Positions 41,462 to 54,420 of a stretch of 64,000 nt of DNA are shown in pieces (position 1 is the stretch's first letter; every line of letters begins with the position of its first letter). The DNA is from Mangifera indica. Its lineage: Eukaryota > Streptophyta > Magnoliopsida > Sapindales > Anacardiaceae. The stretch spans positions 5,723,537 to 5,787,536 of the forward strand of contig NC_058155.1 in NCBI RefSeq assembly GCF_011075055.1. Direction: 5' to 3'. The notes beneath the pieces are model-generated. The model worked only from the letters and a program-made list of their open reading frames with translations, did not search any database and was not told the DNA's origin. A program made the position numbers and the translations under genes.

Positions 41462-43695
41462 TGTAATACCCTCAGGTATGTTCCAGGGGCAATTATGTAT
41501 TTTGACCCTGTTTTGAGATATTTCCTATTTTAAATATATATGTATGGGTGTGTTTATATATAAATACAAAAAGAAAAAGAAAAAGGGATAAAAAGAAAGA
41601 GATAAAGATGTATATAAAGAGAGAAAAGACAAAAAATAAAAAAATAAAGGAAGCTTAAAGGCTTTTCCATCATCTTCTAGTCCATTCTAGCAGCCACCAT
41701 TTCTCATGCAATTTTCCTTTGTTTTGTGAAGATAAAGGAAGGAATTGAAGGGGTTTTGGAAGACAAAATAAGAAAAGGAAACAAGGAAGTACTTTGGAAG
41801 CCTTGGTAATAAAAAGATCTCCTTCCTTTCCCTTTAACTATGATTAGATATATATTTGATACATGTTACATGAATATGTTAGTGTGTTTTAGTGTTAATT
41901 TAAAGTGATTTCGGTGATAAAGGAAGCAAGACAAGGAAAAGAAAGCCAACTTGCCAAGATTGGCTTAAAACAAGGTAAGAGGTGTCATTCTTGATATATT
42001 GCATGTTTTTGGCTTTTGGTTCTTTGGATCTATATTATAAATGATGATTTTGAAGTTGAGGGATGTTGTTTTACCATTTGGGATATCTATGTGTGTGATT
42101 TTGTTGTTGGTAGAGAGTTGATTAATATTTACATTTTTGCCATTGATTTCATCCTATGTTTTGGTTGTCTTATTTGATGAATTATAGGTGCTATTATAGC
42201 TTGTTCGAAAGCTCTTTGAATCCAATTTTCAATGATATATAGCTTGTATGAATTAGAGACTGTTTGGACTGTTAAATTGCTTAAACAAAAAAGTTGTCTT
42301 ACCAAATAAATAGTGAAGGCAGTTTTTTTGCTATTGATTTCATCCCACATTTTGGCTGTTTTATCTGATGAATCATAAACGCTATTATAGCTTGTTGGAA
42401 AGATCTTTGAATCCTCTTTCCAATTAGATATAACTTGTATGAATTAGAGATTATTTGGATTGTTAAATATTATATGAACCAAAAGGACTACTTTACTAAA
42501 TAAACAGTGAAGATAGTTTTTGCCACTGATTTCATCTCATGTTTTGGCTACCTTATCTAATAAATTATGAGTGCTATTATAGATTGTGGGAAAGCTCTTT
42601 GAATTCTGTTTTCAATGATATATAGTTTGTATAAATTAGAGACAGTTTGGGTTGTTAAATTGTATGAAAAAAAAGGTTGTCCTACCAAATGAATAGTTCT
42701 GTGAAAAGTATTTCATAGTTTTTGGGAAAGAAAGAAAGAAAAGGAGAAAAAGGAAAGGAAGAAAGAAAGAAAGGAGAGATAAAGAAAAACAAGAAAAGGA
42801 ATTTGGGGCTCAAGATTTAGGGGTCGTCCTAAGAGTATGGTCTAGTGAGTTATGAATAGATTTATATGGAAGCAATATTAGTAAGATATAAGACACGCAT
42901 GCATGCTATGAACTATAAGGGGGCACTTTACATTACACTGCCCATAGTAAGGCACATCCGCAGTAGGACACCTCCGTAGTAGGACATAGACCCTTAGTAG
43001 AGTCTGTTCGCAATAGAGCATGCTTGTAGTAGAGCTTAATTCAGATTCAAAATGGTGTAGTAAGAGAAAGGAAGAGAGCTCGAGCTTAAAAAGGTGTCAA
43101 ATCCCTATAGTCAGCTTTTAGAAAGTATCAAATAAACACCAAATAGAACAAAGTATGATCCAAATAGTAAAGAATAAACTAGATTATCCCCTTGATTTCT
43201 TATAGAGGTTATGATATGGGGTTGAGTCTCGAGAGGGAGTTAGAACAAGAAATAAGATAGTTTACTTAATTCTTTCCCCTTACTGAGTATTCTTATCTCT
43301 CACTTCCTTTTCTTTCATGATTGCAAGTACAAGTGATTATGGTAGCTACAAGGCAAGGTCAGGTCAGCGAAGATAGATCCGACTAGAGTAGGTTATCTCT
43401 GGTTTATATTACATGTATACAGTCATATGTTCTAGTTGACTTTTGGCCTTTTTGAGATGATTGTACAGTTGTATAGGATTACTCCATGTTTTCATATGCT
43501 TCTAGATGAGTTTTTATATGAGTTTATACATATTTTGTTTGCTTCCAGATTTTTAATTTTTTTTAGAATAATTTCTAAACACTTTTAGTGATGCTCTCAT
43601 TTTAAAGTATTTCAAAAAAAAAAATAGATGCTCTAAATATTAATTCGTAACATTTCTCCTTCGGTAGGTAGTACTTTTTGGGGAAGGATGTTACA
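41462..43695. mobile_element. Nested solo LTR (probably Gypsy)
   Basis: 2234 bp starting TGTAATACCCTCAGG and ending GGAAGGATGTTACA, flanked by GCTAG (41457-41461) and GTTAG (43696-43700), a 5-bp duplication with one mismatch. Removing it makes the host gag-protease frame continuous across the join. It has TG/CA ends, no coding sequence and no second LTR. Orientation unknown. It contains three tandem copies of a 191-bp unit. Confidence 0.78.
42134..42700. repeat. Three tandem units of about 191 bp inside the solo LTR
   Basis: Starts at 42134, 42325 and 42517. Each begins with TTTTTGCCATTGATTTCATC or a close variant and contains GCTATTATAG and a degenerate AGCTCTTTGAATCC. Units are clearly diverged from each other. 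Confidence 0.8.
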
Positions 43696-43700
43696 GTTAG

Positions 43701-44917
43701 AAACTTCACTTTCTTCTTCTTTTTGAAGGGACTGCTCAATAGCTTGTATCTCCATCAAGGATAAAAATCTTCTATTAGGGCATTCAACTTGGAAGTATCT
43801 ATAGCCTTGGCATTTAAAACACTTTTTGTCGGAGAGGTTGGTCTTCACCATATTAGGCTTGTCCTTAGTTGGTTATACCTTTTTTTCTTTGCCTTTCTCT
43901 TTAGAAGAAGAATCAACAACATTTGTGTAGGATGGGAAACCTTTATAAAAGATAGTTCCCTTGGTAAAAGATGTGTTTTTGTTAAATAATGTCCCTTCGG
44001 AGAATGACTTGGAAACCATGGGCTTCATGGCCTTCTTTTGCTTCTTCACTTTAATAGCCAACTTACACACATCTTCAAAAATGCAATATGGTTGCAACTC
44101 CACCATATGAGCAATGTCTTGATTCAATCTTTCAATAAATCTTGCAATGGTTTGCTCCTTTATTGCTGACAGCTCACTCTTTATCAATAGCTTCTCAAAT
44201 TCCCTTATATAATGCTCAACGCTATCACTTCCTTACTTGAGAGTGTGTAATTTGAGGTAAAGGTTTTGCTTATGATTGTTGGGAAGAAATCTCTTCTTCA
44301 TAAGCTTTTTAAGTTTCTCCCAAGATCTAACTTTCTCTTTACCATCCCTTTCTATTTTTTTTAATTTTCCCACCACAAAGAAGCATAATCTTTAAATTTT
44401 AGGGTAGTTAGTTTGCACTTTTTCTCATCCAAATAGCCTTTATACTCAAAAACTCTTTCTATGGCATGCAACCAATCAATAAAGTCATTCGGATTCATAC
44501 TACCTTCACATTTCAGAATTTCTATTTTTAATCCCTTATCATCATCCTTATTTCTCCTAGGTGCCCTCCCTTGTTCTTCTTCACTTGAGTCATCATGAAG
44601 CATCAATTCCTCTCTAGTATGTCTAGGAGGAAGAGGGGAAGGTCTAAAATATCTTCTTGGATGATGAGTTAGGTTGGGTGAGGTGGAGGAAGAGGTATTT
44701 GGCTTTATGTTGAAGTTTAGGGTTGTGATAAGGGTGTTCGGCTTTGTGTGAGGGTTAAGTCTCTCATCATTTCCATCATTTGCATCATTTGATTCATTTG
44801 GTCCCTAATGGCCTTAAGTTCTCCTTTCACCTCTTTTTTTAGTGTCATGTGGGCAAATTCCTGAGAATGAGAAGGTGAAGAGGATAAGGATGAGAATGAA
44901 GTTTTTTTATGGGACAT
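43701..44917 (-). pseudogene. Gypsy gag, broken
   Basis: On the - strand: start at 44917 (MSHKKTSFSSLSSSP), a Met-rich coiled segment (MNQMMQMMEMMRDL), the retrotransposon gag domain (NDFIDWLHAIERVFEYKG, KFKDYASLWWEN, 44361-44606), its continuation (ARFIERLNQDIAHMVEL, 43873-44187) and a zinc knuckle at about 43800 (CFKCQGYRYFQVEC) whose histidine is replaced by tyrosine. Stops or frameshifts separate the pieces (near 44715, 44360, 44190, 43870). Confidence 0.8.
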
Positions 44918-45108
44918 TTTTTTGATAATGGCTAGTGGGTAAAGGCTAATAGTTATAAGTGTTTAAAGGTGGGGTGAGTATTGGTGAGTGTTTTAGGCTA
45001 AGGAATGAATGTTTTTAGGCAAATTAAGGTTCTATGAACAGTAACTTTTGACCGTGAACAGTAGCTCCGAGAAGAATATTATAATCAACAAATTACAAAA
45101 CCAGCCTA

Positions 45109-45121
45109 GGCTTTGATACCA
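45109..45121 (-). other. Gypsy primer-binding site
   Basis: On the - strand it reads TGGTATCAAAGCC, one base different from the standard initiator-Met-tRNA site. It lies five bases inside the 5' LTR (45127). Confidence 0.75.
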
Positions 45122-45126
45122 AATGA

Positions 45127-46085
45127 TGCATATTCATCCAAACATGCAAGAAGAAACAAAGAATCAAAAACTGTTTTACTATTCATTTGGCATGTGCAGT
45201 TTTTTTGTTCATTCAATTTAGTCAACCAAATCAACTCCAAATCCTACCGAATTCATATCATCATAATCACAACACAATGAACTTTCTTTCAAGCTATGGT
45301 AGCCCTCAAGATTTAATAGATAAAATAGTCAAAATGTTGATCAAAGTCAGCAAAAAGCGTAATTATTGTACAACTCTCTGTTATAAGCAAAATTAACACA
45401 CATATACACTCTAATTTGGATTTCTAAGGAAACGTGAAATGTAACCAAGGCATAAAAGAAAGTTCCACAACCTTGGGGTCTTCCACCAAGAATGATTGGA
45501 TAAAGTAAATGAGATAAAAGCCAACAAAACTTTCTTCAAATTTTCTTTCAAAATGCCAACTAACGAATTACTAATGAAAATCTAACCCTTTATATAAGAG
45601 GCATGGATGGCAATGATACAATATTTCCCGCAAAAGTCAACTCAAAATGATATGAATTAAGCTAAGTCATTCATTCTAAACCAAACCCATATATAGTAAT
45701 TAACTAAAGATAAAAGTTAGTTATTTTTTCCTTAACTTTAGGAATTATGTTTCCTAACTAAAACAACCAAATTCTAATTTATTTTCAATGTAACTAAAAA
45801 CCAATTTTGGGCTCTTTGGGCTTCTCAAAATGGTGTTTGGACGTTTGGGCCATTGATGGACTTCCAAAGTCACACTTTTGGATCAATTAGAGCAAGCTAT
45901 TCACTTGGGCGTTGGGTGCATGTAATGAAACTATACCCAAAGTGGTTTTGGGCCAAAATTGAAGGTGCAATGCTTCTTTTAGATTGGAATTTGCTAGAAC
46001 TTCATTTTTCTTGTTTTCAAAGGCTGCATGGAGACTTGAGGATGTCTTGGAACCTAAAAATGACAATGAAGTTATGTATACATCA
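45127..46085 (-). repeat. Gypsy 5' LTR (element orientation)
   Basis: 959 bp, the partner of 39899-40833, with an extra CAACCTTGGGGTCTTCCACC segment near 45470. Confidence 0.88.
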
Positions 46086-47055
46086 TTAATAAGAGAAAAA
46101 TGATTGTTAAAAGTCTATTTGTTGTCATTAACAATTGTTGTTAAATGATTATTCGTTTTAACGAGAGTATAAATAATTGATTGCTAAAATCATGAAAATA
46201 GAACTTATAATGATCGGATATGTATCTACTTGTTATTTTTCACTCACTAATGTAATTTTTTTTTGTAGTGACTGGTTCAACATGGAATTAAAAAGTATAA
46301 ATAGGTGGGACATTTTCAACAAAACTTTAGAGATGTTGTTCTCGTTTAGGCAAATTTCAAAATGAACATAAAATTTTAAATAAATATAATATATAAAATT
46401 TTTATTAAATTTTAAAAAATTAGACCCAACCCATCTCAAAAAGCTTGGCCTCTAAGGCTGGAGAGAGTCTAGTTTGTGTTGTGGGCTTGATCTCCAAGTG
46501 GGCCGACTCAACCCACCTAGGCATAGCCCAGTCCCTAGTCACAATGGGCCATGAGAGCCAGCACGACCCACTGTCATGGCCAATTGTGATTAGCCCCATT
46601 GCCAATTTGAAAGTCTTACAATATATTATAACCATTTTGTGACATGTGTTATAATTCATCTATAATGCTATGTGTACATTTTTTTGATACATAAATAATT
46701 TATCATCATATGATTAAGTGTTATTTTATCTTTAATTTAAAATTATTTAATCACATAATAACATACCATCTACGTACAAAAAATACATACGTATAGTTTT
46801 ATTAATAATAATTCATTTATATTTGAAATTTGTTTGTTTGTCTTCTTTTTAAAATATAGTTATCAATCATAAATTTGTATCCATTAAAAGAGAATCCAGA
46901 TTAGGAGAAGTTATTTTGGTAATTAAATATTAGCAAATTATGGCAATTTTTTAAAATATATTTTCCTTTATTATTATTTTATATTGACATCATAAAGTAA
47001 GTTATCAAAACCTTCTAAATACAACCCAAATATCTATTTAATTCTATATATTCTT
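46086..47055. other. AT-rich spacer, continuation of 39898
   Basis: Matches 15820-16739. It holds an M1 MITE (about 46660-46802) and a conserved GC-richer stretch (46430-46580). No gene. Confidence 0.5.
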
Positions 47056-47075
47056 GGATTCTGCATTAAAGAGTC
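47056..47075 (+). promoter_or_regulatory. Conserved PMEI upstream element
   Basis: GGATTCTGCATTAAAGAGTC, ending 89 bp before the ATG of PMEI-5. Confidence 0.45.
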
Positions 47076-47164
47076 AAGACATCTAATTTTTATTTTTACG
47101 TAACGACATTATGTAGCCCTACATCCATTAGCCCTTTAACTCAAGCAACAACTAGCAATTAACC

Positions 47165-47789
47165 ATGAATGCACCCAGAACTTCAATGACTTTTCATCAG
47201 AATTATCCTCTATTGATGATCATAACACAAATATTTTCCATTTCTTTCATCAGAATTATCCTCTATTGATGAACTCAAGCTACATTGATGCGATGGCAAA
47301 GAAGGAAAGATCTTCACCAAGACTGAAATTGGCGCTTGTGGTGAAGATCTTCACCATCACTGTAGTTACAACAATTGTGTAGCCGCTCTCGCATTAGATC
47401 CTAAAGCCTTGTCTGCAACAAACGTGGAATTGTAGGCACAGATCGCGCTAAACTTAGCTGTATCTAATACCACAAGCAGCTTAACATACATCGATGCGAT
47501 GGCAAAGAAGGAAAGATCTTCACCAAGACTGAAATTGGCGCTTGAGTACTGCGTTTCAGAGTATGAATATACTGTGAATGCATTCAAAGCTTCTTTGGGC
47601 GACTTGGAGGCAGATCCTTTGTACGCAAATTATGATGCTCTAGTTGCTTATGATGGTGCATATAACTGTGCAGACAAGCTGAAATCTGAAGGGTTTCAAT
47701 CTCAAGATGTGGATTCAATTAGGACTAGAAATAATTATGTGAAGATTTATAGCGACATTGGAGGTACTATTACCAATAAGATGATCTGA
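47165..47789 (+). pseudogene. PMEI-5 pseudogene with internal duplication
   Basis: Partner of PMEI-2 without the hAT. After MNAPRTSMTFHQ the frame meets stops near 47267. A misplaced copy of the segment SYIDAMAKKERSSPRLKLA (about 47279-47338) is followed by remnants of the true first half (NNCVAALALDPKALS), a stop (TAG at about 47432) and then the correct second half (YIDAMAKKERSSPR, EYCVSEYEYTV, YNCADKL, TNKMI). The first family cysteine is lost. PMEI-2 looks like a derivative in which the two copies of the segment recombined and deleted what lay between. Confidence 0.82.
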
Positions 47790-48075
47790 ATTCATTGATT
47801 TGTTTAATCCGTATTTGATGAATAATGAACTTATTTTCTTGGAAAGGTTGGTTTGATTATGTAATGCCAAAAATCCTTTGCTGTTTGATTCTAAAAAGTA
47901 TTGTTTCTGTACTGGAGGTTGCTATAACGATTATTCAATCATGGACTAAACACTTCATGGTTGAATGGTTGTATTATCAACGTCCCTTACAGGAAACAAA
48001 TTTTCAAATTGTTTATTAGAATGCAGAATGTGGATAATTTAATTTTATTAATTTGGTATATAAATGAATAATTCC

Positions 48076-48106
<31 letters not shown>

Positions 48107-48872
48107 AAAAGCCCTTCGCTACTCATGTTCGTCAACACATCATTTCATAGCCATCACTCAATCTTATCTCTTAAAAAAAGGACAAAATAGGAAAATTTGA
48201 ATGACAAACACGCAATACGTAAAAATATAATATATACTACTGTAAATTTTTATTTTGTCCTTAGAGTCGATTCACACTAAACTAATCATTAAGAGTAAAT
48301 TGTTTGCTATTTTTCACTTACTAATACAAGTTTTTTTTTAACACGGAAAAAAAAGTATTTGTAGTACAAACACATTATTTTAAACCTCAGAAGATCAAAT
48401 TCCGAATGTTTATGAAAATTTGAAAGCATTCTAGGATTGTAATGTTGAAGAAATTATGGAATTCTTTGAATAAGTTCCTTAGCTCTTTGCCATTTTGCCC
48501 AAGAAACGTTTGTGAATTGTGATTAGACCCACTGCTGGCATCTAGTGAGCATTTTGTGGCATGCATTTTAATTCATATATATTTCAGAGTTGTTTGTTTG
48601 TCTTTTTTGCAATATATAAGGGATTTTTGGATTTAAGCTGAGTTTATTGATAGTGGGTGGAATTAGTTGTTAAAGTGTTTTTTTCTAATGTGAAAATTTT
48701 ACAAATCTCCTGGTTGCAACGTATCTTAAACAAAGAAAGAATTGAAACAATTTTAATTTCGAAAATAACATTCTGTAATAATATTTCAATACAAAAGGAG
48801 ATATGTAAGTACATGACTTTGACCAAAAAAGTGTTTAGTTCTGTTTATCCAAAAAATATTCAAAAGATTATA
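47790..48872. other. AT-rich spacer; 4-kb deletion point relative to spacer 1
   Basis: An (AT)n run at 48076-48101 joins sequence matching 18240 directly to sequence matching 22410, so the segment carrying PMEI-3 is absent. No gene. Confidence 0.6.
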
Positions 48873-48881
48873 TAAAAAATA

Positions 48882-49654
48882 GGCCAAAAGACTATTTCCC
48901 ACCCAAACTATGCTGAATTTTCAAAGTTTCCCCCATTAACTATGAAAATACCGTTTAACCACCCATGGCCGGTTAAATTTAACAAAACCTTAACGCCTGA
49001 AAATTTTATCTCTTTTTACCCCCCTAAATTTTAAAAGCTAAAAGTTTCCCCTAATCTAAGTTTTAAAAAATGGTAGTTTCACTCTAGGGTTTTGTTTTGA
49101 AATCTCCAACGACATCTCTAGCTCCATTGTCAATAGCCTCTCCCTCCCGAAGCATCATTTCGTTCCAATGATCTTTTTCCTCTCATTTGAACGCTCGATC
49201 GACATTAGAGAAGCCTAGGGAAACAAAGAACTTTGTCAGGGAAGACGAAGAACTTTGTCTTCGTCTGGGAAGACAAAGTCGAAGTTCTTCGTCTCCCAAG
49301 GTTTTTCTAACGCCGATTGAGCGTCCAAATGGGAGGAAAGAGATCGTTGAAAGGAGAAGATGCTTTGGGAGAGAGAGGCCGTTGGAGATGTCATCGGAGA
49401 TTTCAAAACGAAACCCTAGGTTGAAACTGCCATTTTTTAAAACTTAGGCTGAGGGAAAATTTTAGTTTTTAAAGTTTACCGGGGCAAAAATAGTTTATAT
49501 TTTAGTTTATTTTTAACATTATAGAAAAAATGATGATTTTACCCTTATCACCGTTAATTTTAACTGTTCATAGGTGGATAAATGGTATTTCTATAGTTAA
49601 TGGGGGGAACTTTGAGAATTTAGCATAGTTTAGGTGGGAAATAGTCATTTGGCC
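48882..49654. mobile_element. MULE-type MITE with long inverted arms, spacer 2 only
   Basis: 773 bp. The left arm GGCCAAAAGACTATTTCCCA and right arm GGGAAATAGTCATTTGGCC are inverted, and similarity continues inward (AACTATGAAAATACC against ATTTCTATAGTTAATG). A 9-bp duplication TAAAAAATA flanks it (48873-48881, 49655-49663). Spacer 1 has the empty site at about 23180. The centre is rich in GAAGACGAAG motifs. Confidence 0.88.
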
Positions 49655-49663
49655 TAAAAAATA

Positions 49664-50404
49664 TGTGTTATTATACATATATATTATTATGTAACAAAAT
49701 ATAACAATGTTTATATATGATACTAATGTTTTAAAACTCAGATTAAACAGATCAATTTGACTAAATCAATAACAAATCAAACTTGGGACATGGCTAAAAC
49801 TTTTTGTAGCCGTCAAATTAAATTAACTTGAGGTTAATCATATGAATTGTGATTTAGTCATTAAATCAAATTATCTAAGCGTCATGTTGACATTAGTATA
49901 GCTAAAACTTATTTTCAAATATTAATTATATTATATTGACATTATTGATATATCTGGTTGGCCGATTCAATCAACTTAGAGACCAACCCTTTACTTGGGT
50001 CAAAACCCAATTTGAGTCTAAAAACATTGTATGATATATTAGTGGAGACAAAATTTGAGATAAATAGTAATTTACTTTACATCTGAAGGTCATATTATAT
50101 ATGGTTAGAAAAAACAACAAAGAATACAAAAAATTTAGGTTTTGGATTCAACAATGGCCTTGACCAAAGGGGAAGCCCAATGCCTAATTAAGCATACAAT
50201 TATTTTCCATTAAAATTTACCATAAAAGTTCAGTACGTGATCAAATAAATATTAATAAATTACTATAGATGGACATAACATTGTTATAAGGTTCTGTTTT
50301 GTCGACTTTAAATTCACTATTTCATTTTCTCTTAACCTCAGTAAGATCAAAATTCATCTCTAAATTCTTGCAGATTTTGCCCTTTGTAATAATCAATAAC
50401 AAGC
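49664..50404. other. AT-rich spacer upstream of S1-like copy 2
   Basis: Paralogous to 23188-23927. No gene. The last 100 bp before the ATG are especially well conserved, as expected for a shared S1 promoter or leader. Confidence 0.5.
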
Positions 50405-50824
50405 ATGAATTCATTCAACAAGCTTAGCTTGTTCATGATTCTGCTACTTCCATACATGATTATGTGTGATGTTGTTTTTTTCCATTGACCTAGCAGAACT
50501 TTAAGTGTCCTTAATGGTTTGGAAACTACTAGTGAGAACATTACCGCAGATTGCAAACTCGTTTCTGGGGTGCGCCATCCATCGCTCATTCATAACATTA
50601 TTGCTAAAGGTGAGACAATGAATTATCATTTTCGAGATGGGTTTTATCCACCAACTAAGTTGTATTGTAGTTTTCTATTTTCTAGTCAGAACCATAACGT
50701 CAAGATATTCAACTCGAACATAGGTGACTGCAGACAATGCAAATGGAATTTTACTTCACAATATAATCTTGCTTGTATGATTCCAGTGGTTGGTAATCAT
50801 ACTTGTCTTCCATGGTCCCAATAA
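50405..50824 (+). pseudogene. S1-like (self-incompatibility protein homologue) with one nonsense codon
   Basis: 139 codons from ATG 50405 to TAA 50824. An N-terminal hydrophobic segment (LSLFMILLLPYMIMC) is followed by TGA at codon 28 (50486-50488), where spacer 1 has CGA, a C-to-T change at a CG site. The rest is a complete S1 domain: ITADCKLVS, KGETMNYHFRDGF, KLYCSFLFSSQNH, DCRQCKWNF, ACMIPVVGN, CLPWSQ. Cysteine spacing fits secreted S1-family proteins. A readthrough or downstream start would lack the secretion signal. Confidence 0.8.
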
Positions 50825-52606
50825 TGTCATGTAGTTTTTTTTGTTTACTAAATCCTCTTGTTCTGGCAAGGTCGTATTAAATAAAATGCATACGTATCGA
50901 ATTGAGCTTTGTATTTGTGCATTGTTTATCTTTTACCTTTTTACTTTTAAAGAAAGTTTGATAAACTGAATAAAATGGTAATATTGCCCTTGTTTGACAT
51001 AGTCTTGGTTTTAAGTTGATGGAGATAAATCATGCACATTCATTCTCTTAATTTGCCATATTATTATTTGCTTTATTAATCTCATACATAATCTCTTATC
51101 CATTTTCTATAATCATTATGTTGATGCAACACATAATGTAAGATATATGTGTCTTAAAGTTTTTTACTACACATCAATCTGTAATTTTCCCTAAAATTGG
51201 CATTTGAGTCTTTTCTTGATCAAGATATGTTTAACTCTTAAGCACATAAACTCAAGGTTATTCAATCGATTGAATTCTATTTGACTGTTCATCTGTTTTA
51301 ACCCTAAGATAGAGAAAGGTTGTTGTACACTTGAGTATTTCTCTATCTTAATCCTTTTTTTGTTGATTTTGTTGTATAGATCCAAGTGTCCTTTGAACAT
51401 ACATTCATTAGGTCTCCAACATCTATGATGCATAAAATAAGTTTTAAATACAACGTACCAAAACAACACATTTATCACACAAACTATGTACATAACCAAT
51501 CAAATTTGATCAAACTTCCCACATCCATCTTATAACTCATTACAGACTTTAACCTCTTAACTTATATAATTGTTCATGATCAATTTAAATAGATAAAATC
51601 ACCAAAAATACTATAACATTCAACATAATGGATTAATTAATTCTTTATATCCATATATGCATAAACATTCACATAAATCCATATACTCTTTTTTGTTTTG
51701 GTAATTTTCTTTTTTTGGAAATTAACCATCTACTCTTTCCTAGTTTACCAAACCATGAAATATCATCCAGGGATCATATCAACACTACATTTTACAAAAA
51801 TAGAAATCAAGTAATCCTACTTACTTGGACTTCAATAACTAGATAATTCATTACTGATAAAGTCTTCTCTTCTTTAATTAGCTAATAGCCAAAAATCCTT
51901 TTCTACTTGTTGAAAGAAGCACATCAGATTTCTCTCTTCTCACTTAGCAAGAAAACTAGATAAGAGGAACTTGAAGATTTATGGGATAACGATCTCAAAA
52001 TCCCCAATATACCTTTTATAAACTCTCATGAGATAACTGATTGCATAAGTGTGCATATTAAGCATGCATGGTCATGCGATGAATCAAATGAATAGACATG
52101 CATCATTCATGTGCAAACGTTCACTTACTTAAAATTTCAAAATAAACATATATTCATACTCTTAACGTATGTTTCAAGTACAAATATCCAGACATACATG
52201 TAAAAAGATCATCTTGCCCTTGAGATATACCTGAGAGTGTTAATTGTAGCCTTCCCATGATCAATTCCATGATTACTTTGATATATGCCCAACATTCCTA
52301 CTTCAAAAGTTATATTCGATCTTGTACAAGTTTATAGATACATTAAACCTCCAAAGGCATTAGGAATTGATTCCATTTATTTTTTATTTTGATTCTAGTT
52401 CATTTTTTGGGCATTGCATGAGATTGAATTTATCACCTTTCTTTATGGATGCCACCACGGTTGAACATTTACTCATTGAAAATTTCGTGAATTGTAGTTA
52501 TACATACTTTCAAAAGTAGACTTATAATTTCTTATGATATTTTTCTAAATATTTCTATTTCGATAACATAAAAAGCTTGTCTCATATCTTTCATCTCAAA
52601 ATTTTT
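50825..52606. other. AT-rich spacer paralogous to 24191-25980
   Basis: No shared open frame and no recognisable element. Confidence 0.5.
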
Positions 52607-54420
52607 TGAGAGAAAATCTGTTGTCTTATGTAATATGCAAATCCATTTGTTTCAACGAGTCTTCAACCAAGAAAGACTTGAAACAAATTTTAATTTGAAA
52701 ATAACATTTTATAATATATTTCATTGCATAAGAAAATATATAAATATAAGATTTTGAGCATAATCTTATTTTATTATATTATAAATAACGTGTCACCGTA
52801 TGTATGTCATCTTTTAAACAAAATATAATAGCTTTCATAAGTGATATATCATTTCGGCAGGTATATTTGAGATGGATGGTATTACTCTTGTTTTTAATTA
52901 TATATATATAAGGGTCACAGATAGTTACATATCATTTGAGATATGAATTTTTCATATGTTTTTTAGGATGAGTAGTATTATTCAAAATATATTATAGATA
53001 TTTAGAAAGATAACAAAGAATACTAAACATTTGAAAATTTTGCCAGAAATGTTAAAATTTATTAATGGTAAATTATTAATGGCAAATGACTATGTTCCTC
53101 TCAAGGTTTAATGAAATGACAATTCCCACCATTTAAGTTTGAAAAAGCTATTTTCCACCCATTTGTCAAAATCATCCATTAGTTTTAATTGTCAAAAAGG
53201 TATTGTGTCATATTGTCCAAATATTATAATAGTATTAATATTAAAGTTGACAATTTTAATACAACTTGTTAACCTAACTTGACATAATATGAAAAACATC
53301 ATATTAAGATTGAGTTTTTTTTACACGAGTGTGAATTCGGGTCAACCTGACAAGACTCAAAACAAAATAAAGTTATCTTAGGGTTGGCACAAAAATAATT
53401 TGAATTAAGTTGAACTAACCTGAATGCTTAGGAAATGCTGACTGTAGTCCAAATCATCTCTAGTATACATATATAAAAACTTTTGCATAATCCTTTAAAA
53501 CACATGATTAACAAACTGAATCCCATCACCATCATATTTGAAATACATAACATTCATTAAGCAACAAAAACAAGGATTAATTTAATAATCCTTGATTCCC
53601 ATCAAATCCTCTATCAACTAATGGCAACAGGTAAATCCTTTAGTCCACAACAGTCACATATCCATATAAGGGGTTGAGAGAATCCTACTTATCTGATAAT
53701 TCTACTACAAAAAAATAAATTTTCATGATTGATAATTTTGGCAAACTAACCCACAAAAAAGTCCATAAAGGCATGACCCACCATGTTGGCCATGCCTTGA
53801 GCTTTCAAATGTCATGGGTTGAAACAACTCTCTAAGGTTTGCATTTCTTTGAACCATGGCCTAACACGGCCCATGGCACAATAGGTCGTGCCAATTTTGA
53901 CACAACCTCTTGATAGGTCTAATAATGCTCCCTGACATTCCATCCACCATACACTAGTACTTGTTACCATCATAACTTATGATGTATCACTAGCTTATTC
54001 AACTTTGATAGTACATCCATTACCCACATACTTGGTAGCCGTATATGGAAACTTGTGTGTAACACATTATACCACATTTAAATCAACAATTGACTGTCAT
54101 TGATATAAATATGGAAACAACTCTCTAAGGCATGTTGATAGAATCAAAATGTTTATAAACTTATGCATAACACATCATACCACTTTTAACCACCCCCAAA
54201 CCTTCAATAATATATATATTAATAATAAACCAACACAACAACACAAAATCATCATAACTTTAGAGATAACACAACGGAATTTCATATTCATATTCATATT
54301 TGTATCAATGACAGTCATAAGATTAGATTTGTTAATTATTTTCATATAATTCCCTTCAAATATAAATATTTAATTAATAACCCCTATAAAATACTAGCAA
54401 TCATGCTTCCTTTCACCCAC
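52607..54420. other. Spacer-2-only segment including an older duplicate of S1-upstream sequence
   Basis: 52620-53050 resembles 48680-50130 at lower identity (AACGAGTCTTCAACCAAGAA against AACGTATCTTAAACAAAGAA). 53240-53450 resembles 21390-21600. No gene. It is absent between 25980 and 25985 in spacer 1. Confidence 0.5.

Larger units (their letters stand above)
39899..46085 (-). mobile_element. Ty3/Gypsy retrotransposon, internally deleted, with a nested solo LTR
   Basis: LTRs lie at 39899-40833 and 45127-46085 (TGCATATTCATCC...TACATCA on the + strand). Coding sequence and primer-binding site place the 5' LTR on the right, so it reads on the - strand. Gag and protease are recognisable. Reverse transcriptase, RNase H and integrase core are missing, with only a short polyprotein C-terminal stretch left near 40835-40910. 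TTAAT occurs on both sides (three extra bases TAG on the left), so the 5-bp duplication is not cleanly resolved. Spacer 1 has the empty site at about 15815. Confidence 0.88.

Noticed and set aside
54149..54349. 66-codon frame in spacer 2
   Set aside because: Low-complexity AT-rich sequence, no counterpart and no family resemblance.
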